64,000 bases of DNA from Azorinus chamasolen. Its lineage: Eukaryota; Mollusca; Bivalvia; Cardiida; Solecurtidae. Below are positions 58,888 to 64,000 of this stretch, one piece after another (positions within the stretch are counted from its first letter, which is position 1; each line of letters starts with the position of its first letter). The position numbers were made by a program, and so were the translations under genes. The DNA lies in assembly GCA_963576725.1 (NCBI GenBank), contig OY755252.1, positions 30,460,578 through 30,524,577 on the forward strand, read 5' to 3'. The notes below the pieces were generated by a model. It was not told the origin of the DNA. It did not search any database and saw only the letters and a program-made list of their open reading frames with translations.

Positions 58888-59417
58888 TTAATACATGTAT
58901 CAATTGATTAAGTATTTTATTTGTCAACACAATAGTTCGTGTTATTGGTGATTGACATTGCAGAACATTCCCGAAGGAGTCCTGTAATATGGTTTTTCAT
59001 TAATTACATGTGCCAAATTCAAGAGGTTACAAATGTCAACCCTTTTGACACCACAATCGTTTTACGAGCAACGTATAGGGTGTTTGCGCAGTGGGCGAAT
59101 CGGCGTGTACCTTTCTAAACAGTTCGAATTCAGATGCGACGTCTGGTAACTGCTTAAAGGCATTTCAAAGCTCCTTATATAAGTGACCCCCTCTATATAC
59201 CCAGTATCCAGTTGTGCTCCTGCGGTGTCCAGTCAGAGTCCATAGCCATAAGAGATAAATTTATGGAATTATACATTGATCCGCTGTGATGGTAGCCCGT
59301 CTTATCAGTTTGTGTATCAGATGCCTGACAGTCAACTCCCAAAATACACAGCATGGGGTTAATGGGTCAACATTCCTTTTGAAATGCCTTTAACGCTACA
59401 TTTACAACGATGTTTAA

Positions 59418-59619
59418 CCCATTACCTAAGAGGCTATGTTTAGACCCAACCTCTTTGAATTAATCTACCGAAAAGGAGCATTAATTAGAGTAAATGACAA
59501 TTTTAGAATTTTGTAGTTTGAAAACAGTGTGATATAGGAGCAAATGCTCGATTTATCACAATGGTTTCACAAAGTGACTTTCACAGAGTCGTCAAAAGTC
59601 GTCAATATGAGGGAAAGGG
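59418..59619. mobile_element. TTAA-flanked MITE, GAGCAT hairpin type
   Basis: TTAA at 59414-59417 and 59620-59623; ends CCCATTACCTAAGAGGC and ATATGAGGGAAAGGG; in inverted orientation relative to 42164-42390. The hairpin has lost part of one arm. Confidence 0.75.
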
Positions 59620-59927
59620 TTAAAAAGAAAGTTGAGGAGAGTCCATTCTGAAACTTTACGCAGACAGCAGTGTTTGCTGCAGAAATAGTTTATGATTGGA
59701 ATGCCAAATAAGTTATAACCCGATGTAATGTTAGAGCACTTGTCGTAGAATCAGGGTTCAATCTATTTGACAGTTTTCCCTAATTGGTATATAGCACGTT
59801 AAAGCGGAACCTTTTTGAATCCTTGACTTAACTACGTGTTCATCCAAACGTTGTCGTCAGCAAAATATGACGACAAGTTTCGATTAAGAGTCTTTATTTC
59901 TCTTATTACATATGGTTTTATAGTAAC

Positions 59928-59992
59928 ACACAATTTGAATCCTGATGAGACCCGGAGTTACTCGGCGTCTCATTTGGATCTAAACTGTTTGC
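59928..59992. repeat. hairpin, TCCTGATGAGAC family
   Basis: Pairs CACAATTTGAATCCTGATGA with TCATTTGGATCTAAACTGTTTG around CCGGAGTTACTCGG. Relative of 7151-7215. Confidence 0.6.
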
Positions 59993-60070
59993 ATAGGTAA
60001 TTACAACTGCGACAGTGGAAGCAGAAGAGATAAACGATTCCTTAGTCATGGAATCTCTAATGTTTTACAG

Positions 60071-60209
60071 TATGGGAGATAAGAAAATCAAGAATCCTCC
60101 TGGATGTACATTCTATTCAATTGGCATCAGTGGTGAGAACGTTGTGACAAAGAAAGGATGGAGTGTAAGAACTCTTTCCAATATTACAACAATGCTCAAG
60201 CACAAAAAC
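60071..60209 (+). CDS. METTL24-like: METTL24-like gene, SAM-domain exon C
   Basis: Acceptor CTCTAATGTTTTACAG, donor AAAAAC|GTAAGTAT. The phase is decisive: only this acceptor joins FDP-S-MGDKKIKNPPGC without a stop. It continues TFYSIGISGENVVTKKGW and SVRTLSNITTMLKHKN. F..(I/V)G(I/L).x.N......GW.V+TL..I...L.H is the expected middle of Methyltransf_22. It ends in phase 0 after residue 188 of the reconstructed protein. The C-terminal part (normally with an IDxLKxDIE..EW motif) was not found before 64000, so the gene runs off the window or its last exons are missed. Confidence 0.8.
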
Positions 60210-60624
60210 GTAAGTATCCTTCCTCTTTCTAATGAATCTATTACAATATGGTAATCCGATAACATATAACACTTACATTATATCTTATTTCTTTCTAATG
60301 CGTATACAACAGTATGGTAATCCAATAAAACTAATAATATACCTGCATCCCTCTTTCAAATGGATCTACTATATTCTGACAATCCAATGAAACTGATAAT
60401 ACTTTTAATATACTCCCAATTTGTAATACGTGTTTATACACATTAGAATGGTAATCCAATAAACCCTGTAATATATTATACCCCATTTCTAAACTCTTAT
60501 AAAACGTACAAAATAAACCCTCTTTCTAATATATGCATAACAGTCTACTAATCCAATAACACGTTCAAATAACCCCTCTTTCATATGTATATGCTACAAA
60601 TTCTATACTCTTGTAATCCATTTT

Positions 60625-60752
60625 CTAAAGGTTCTTCAAAAACAAAAGCATCAACATGAAATGAGAAAATTGCAGACTTGATTTCATTGAGTCTATTCAT
60701 AGGCAGTAATTTGAAGTGCACAATACTCACGCCACCTAGCACCGAATAAAAC
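60625..60752 (-). repeat. 130-bp interspersed repeat, copy 4
   Basis: Reverse-complement copy of 47645-47775 (GAGAAAATTGCAGAC, CACGCCACCTAGCACC). A second partial copy follows at about 60900-60960. Confidence 0.6.
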
Positions 60753-61107
60753 AGTATTCAATTTCCATTACCATATTCAGTATTGGATTTTACGATCCCG
60801 CAATATTAGAAAATGTAACAACACTTAAAGTTAAGTGAGACGCGACCTTTTATAGCCGCTACACAACCGCTTAACACCTACCGTTGTGAAGTACATACAT
60901 TCTGAAAGTAGAAGCTCCTTCGGAAACAAAAGTAGCAATGCGAAAAGAGAAAATGTAGACCCAGACGGAAGGACTGCTGACGAAGCCCTTTGATCGACAC
61001 TGTTTGTCATAAAAATCGTTAAATTGATATTTAGATAGGGTCTCTTGTTTTAATTGTTCATCAGATTAAGGGTTTAACCTTTGCCATGTAATATCCCGGG
61101 ATCTGTA

Positions 61108-62678
61108 CTCGGGGAGCCAATAGTGCCTACCGTGCACCCCCAGACTTTTTTCATGGGTACCAAAATGTTCAGATAAGTGTCCTGAATCAGAATCGCGAAT
61201 GTACTCAAACTTAAATTCTTTTAGGCTATGTGTATTTTAACCGTTGCCATGGCAACCCCAAGTTTTCGTAATGATGACCCATACCTACAAATTCGCCCAT
61301 TTCACAGCCAGTTTTTGTCCTAAAACTATCAAACTGGTACCAAATGGAAGATGAGACATAATACTTTTATTTCTAACTTTTTTTAATTACCTTATTTGAA
61401 TACTCATGAATATTAATGAGAACATTAAAAATAGTAAAATAAGTATACAAATAACGTAAACCTTTCATTTATTTATCCTACAAATATCAGAAAATAACTT
61501 CAAATGCAGTTTAACATGATGACAAAATCCCCAGGAAACAAAATGTCCGATTTGAGGACCATAGCGTTAATTTTAAGCACCATTTTCACCGTTTCCATAG
61601 CAACACCCTAGTTTTCGTAATGATGGTCCGTACCTTCAAAATCGTCCATATCACAGCCAAGTTTTGTCCCAAACCAATAAAACTGGTACCAATTGGAGAT
61701 AGGACATTGTGCTTTTATTTCCATTTTTTTTTTAACTTATCTTATTTGCATACTCCTGAATATTAATAAGAACCTTAAAATAGTAAAAACAATATAGAAA
61801 TAACGTAAATAATGTAAACTATTCACTTTTTATCCTACAAATATCAGAAAACAAGTTCAAATGCAGTTTAACCTGATGACAAAATCCTCAGAAAACAAAA
61901 TATAAAATTTGAGGACCTAAAAATTTAACTCTAAGTAACTTTGTAACTGTTTCCATAGTAACCATTCATTCCACTCTGTTCACACATTTTTGTTAGTCGA
62001 CACCTACCTGCAATAATCTTCCATATCAAAGGAAGTTTTTGTGCTAACTGTATAAAACTGGTACCGAATTAAAGCTATTATATTATTAATATTCATGAGT
62101 ATGCAAATAAGGTAATTTAAAAAAAAACTTGAAATAAAGCACAATGTCCTATCTCCAATTTGGTACCGTTTTATAGGTTTTGGACAAAAACTGGCTGTGA
62201 TATGGACGATTTAGCAGGTATGGACCATCATTACGAAAACTAGGGTGTTGCCATGGAAACGGTGAAAATGGTGCTTAAAATTAATGCTATGGTCCTCAAA
62301 TTGGATATTTTGTTTCCTGGGGGGGGGTGTCATCTTGTTAAACTGCATTTGATGTTATTTTCTGATATTTGTAGGATAAAAAAATGAAAGATTTACGTTA
62401 TTTCTATACTTTTTTTACTATTTTTAATGATCTCATTAATGTTTTATAGTTTAAGGACAAAAACTGGCTGTGATATGGGCGAATTTGTAGGTATGGGTCA
62501 TCATTACGAAAACTGGGGGGGGGGGGGGGTTGCCATGAAAACGGTTAAAATACACATAGCCTAAAATAATTTAAGTTTGAGTACATTCGCGATTCTGATT
62601 CAGGACACATTTCTGAACATTTTGGTACCCATGAAAAAAGTCTAGGGGGCGCACAGTAGGCACTACTGGCTCCCTGAC
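61108..62678. mobile_element. 1.57-kb foldback element (CTCAGGGAGCC family)
   Basis: TA|CTCGGGGAGCCAATAGTG ... CTACTGGCTCCCTGAC|TA. Long inverted arms carry the same 345-bp-type internal repeats as 31892-34821, with fewer units on the right arm. A G-run replaces part of the CATGGCAAC unit at about 62514. No coding content. Confidence 0.85.
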
Positions 62679-62920
62679 TACTGCTAAAGACCCCATTCTT
62701 GACCCAATCCTTTGGATAATGCAAAAGGCGAACTCTGTATCATCTGTACTAGTGATCCAAACCTAACCAATGTAAAACATCATGACTTATATAACAGTGC
62801 TATATGGGATACGAATAGTGTATGTGTTGTTCAGAGGGAGTTGTTACAGGGAGGGAAAATCAAACATAATTAGCTTGTTTGCAGACCTCCAGATAAGGTG
62901 TAATTCGAGAGCTAAACCCG

Positions 62921-63022
62921 TTATGCCTCAATCAAACCTTGTGTTGTGACCACTCTTTAGAATCGTCTCAAGGTGACGATTCTAAAGAGTAGTCACAACA
63001 TAGGGTTTGATGGAGGCATAAA
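62921..63022. repeat. palindromic MITE, about 100 bp
   Basis: Ends TTATGCCTCAATCAAACC and GGTTTGATGGAGGCATAA; the centre is the same ACTCTTTAGAATCGTCTC motif as 51111-51206. Confidence 0.8.
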
Positions 63023-63219
63023 GAAAATACGATGGAAAAAGGTTGTTTCTGGAGCCTTGTTGTTTCGGAAACAGTGACATGCGTTGTTGTAAGGAGGGAA
63101 TCGTTATTGAGAGGGCCGTTGTAGGGAGGGAGCACTGTAACCTTACCATCTATGCAAACGAAGACGATCCAAACCAGACGAACCCTGTAGAAGCCGTATG
63201 ATCAAAGTCTGATCAAAGT

Positions 63220-63340
63220 TTTTGATTGTTCAGGTTTGTGCCTTCGGCTCAAATATGACCAATCAATAGCTTGAGAACTCAAATGTGACGAATCAAAAGC
63301 TTGAGAACAAACCCAGACTCGACTAAAAAGCTTTATAAGC
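63220..63340. repeat. imperfect inverted repeat shared with 55620-55735
   Basis: The landmarks TTTGATTG.TCAG.TTTG.GCCTT.GGCTC, GACCAATCAAAAGCTTGAGAAC and AACTCAGTCTC(A/G)ACT with GCTTTATAAGC are shared by both loci. Probably another short palindromic element. Confidence 0.55.
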
Positions 63341-63772
63341 ATGGACCATGATTATACAGATACTCGTATATCTCACCATTGCTAAAATGTCCTAATAACT
63401 AATCTATATTCAGTGTGTCATTATTCCTTACTTACATACTCATGAAGTACATGGTCCTATATAATACGCATATTTGCGTCTGTTTATGTTTTCACATTAT
63501 TTGTTGTTAAACCGCAATACGGTGCCACTATATCTGGTAGCGTTCGGAGTCGAGAGTTTAGAGTTAATAATTTACATCCAAAATCAACCATGGCTTTGGT
63601 TCGTAGGAGAATAGTCGAAGAAACAGAATCATGTATACGAATCCTACATACTTTAACAAATAAAACATGGCATTTCGAATTGTATACAATTTATACCGTT
63701 GACTGCAGTCATGCTAAATATTGTGTATGTATTGCTGCAACTTTTCAGCAATTAAAAACACGAAAAAGGATT

Positions 63773-64000
63773 GTGATCCTATAATACTACAACACACTGC
63801 ATGTCTGGTTATCAACCCTTTTACAGTTGTCAATGTCGCTGCCTTCTTTTCATGTACGCCGACAAGAAAGGCTTAATGTTCTATGAAGACGACGTTTTAA
63901 ATTCGGAAACAGGAGGAGGACGTTGGTTTGGGCGTACTAAGTTTGCAGCTCAATATGTTTTCGTTTTACATGGATTTTACCACTGTATTTGCTATCGCGG
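63773..64000 (+). pseudogene. 3' end of a second Naiad element
   Basis: It matches the RT tail and 3' end of the element at 46276-46440: ACTACAACACACTGCATG.CTGGTT, CCCTTTTACAGTTG and GAAAGGCTTAAT followed by CTATGA. Only the last about 30 codons and the 3' region are present, so the copy is 5'-truncated; it may continue past the window. It keeps the ATGA-N12-AAA arrangement at 63883-63901. Confidence 0.75.

Noticed and set aside
60015..60070. Upstream extension of the 60071 exon (frame open from 60015)
   Set aside because: The CGACAG acceptor at 60015 gives the wrong phase and runs into a stop; the acceptor at 60070 fits phase and family motif.
63590..63784. 64-codon open frame near the window end
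   Set aside because: No recognisable domain; its end overlaps the start of a Naiad fragment in another frame.

Overview
The window reads as nuclear DNA of an invertebrate animal, most likely a bivalve mollusc (inference). It is AT-rich, has GT-AG split exons, no operons and no long uninterrupted genes, and it is dense in short palindromic MITEs, satellite DNA, microsatellites and decayed retrotransposons. Two things point to a clam: a permuted (N-terminal GIY-YIG) Penelope-like 'Naiad' retroelement with in-frame UGA codons at cysteine positions, a trait described for clam and spider Naiads, and molluscan-type LINE remnants. No bacterial features, rRNA, tRNA or CRISPR were seen.

Layout. 0-3.5 kb: a large inverted duplication (270-835 / 2868-3448) carrying two copies of a short ATG exon with a splice donor, around a LINE remnant and a candidate minus-strand last exon. 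3.5-11.4 kb: MITEs, hairpins, a 0.9-kb segment (6013-6896) that recurs at 35 kb, and tandem repeats. 11.45-28.1 kb: a 184-bp satellite array (11451-11715 and 22901-26897, remnant at 27848-28142), split by an 11.18-kb insertion (11716-22898) with about 32-bp terminal inverted repeats, GC-rich subterminal repeats and a TA target duplication. The uninterrupted pair of monomers is still present inside the array at about 24536, which makes this the best-supported unusual object in the window. I recognise no transposase in it. 28.5-38.5 kb: a lone Naiad pseudo-LTR at a microsatellite, a 2.9-kb foldback element, the second copy of the 0.9-kb segment, and a tandem MITE dimer.

38.9-60.2 kb holds the only host gene I can name. 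Five phase-compatible exons on the + strand (38865-38924, 50344-50506, 51396-51524, 58579-58653, 60071-60209) encode 188 residues of a membrane-anchored METTL24-like (Methyltransf_22) protein. The 3' end of the gene is not found here. Its introns are filled with mobile DNA: the Naiad element (42.8-47.2 kb), a CR1/L2-like LINE 3' end (47.8-48.3 kb), and a second LINE (51.65-54.8 kb) whose reverse transcriptase is split by a 1.27-kb Helitron-like insertion (52037-53311).

60.2-64 kb: short repeats, a second foldback element (61108-62678), a palindromic MITE and the 3' end of a second Naiad at the window edge.

The Naiad copy is dead (two extra stops, a third stop at a cysteine position and two frameshifts), but its UGA codons and a SECIS-like hairpin just after its stop codon suggest that its parent family encoded a selenoprotein. 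All identifications come from reading the sequence. No database search was possible.
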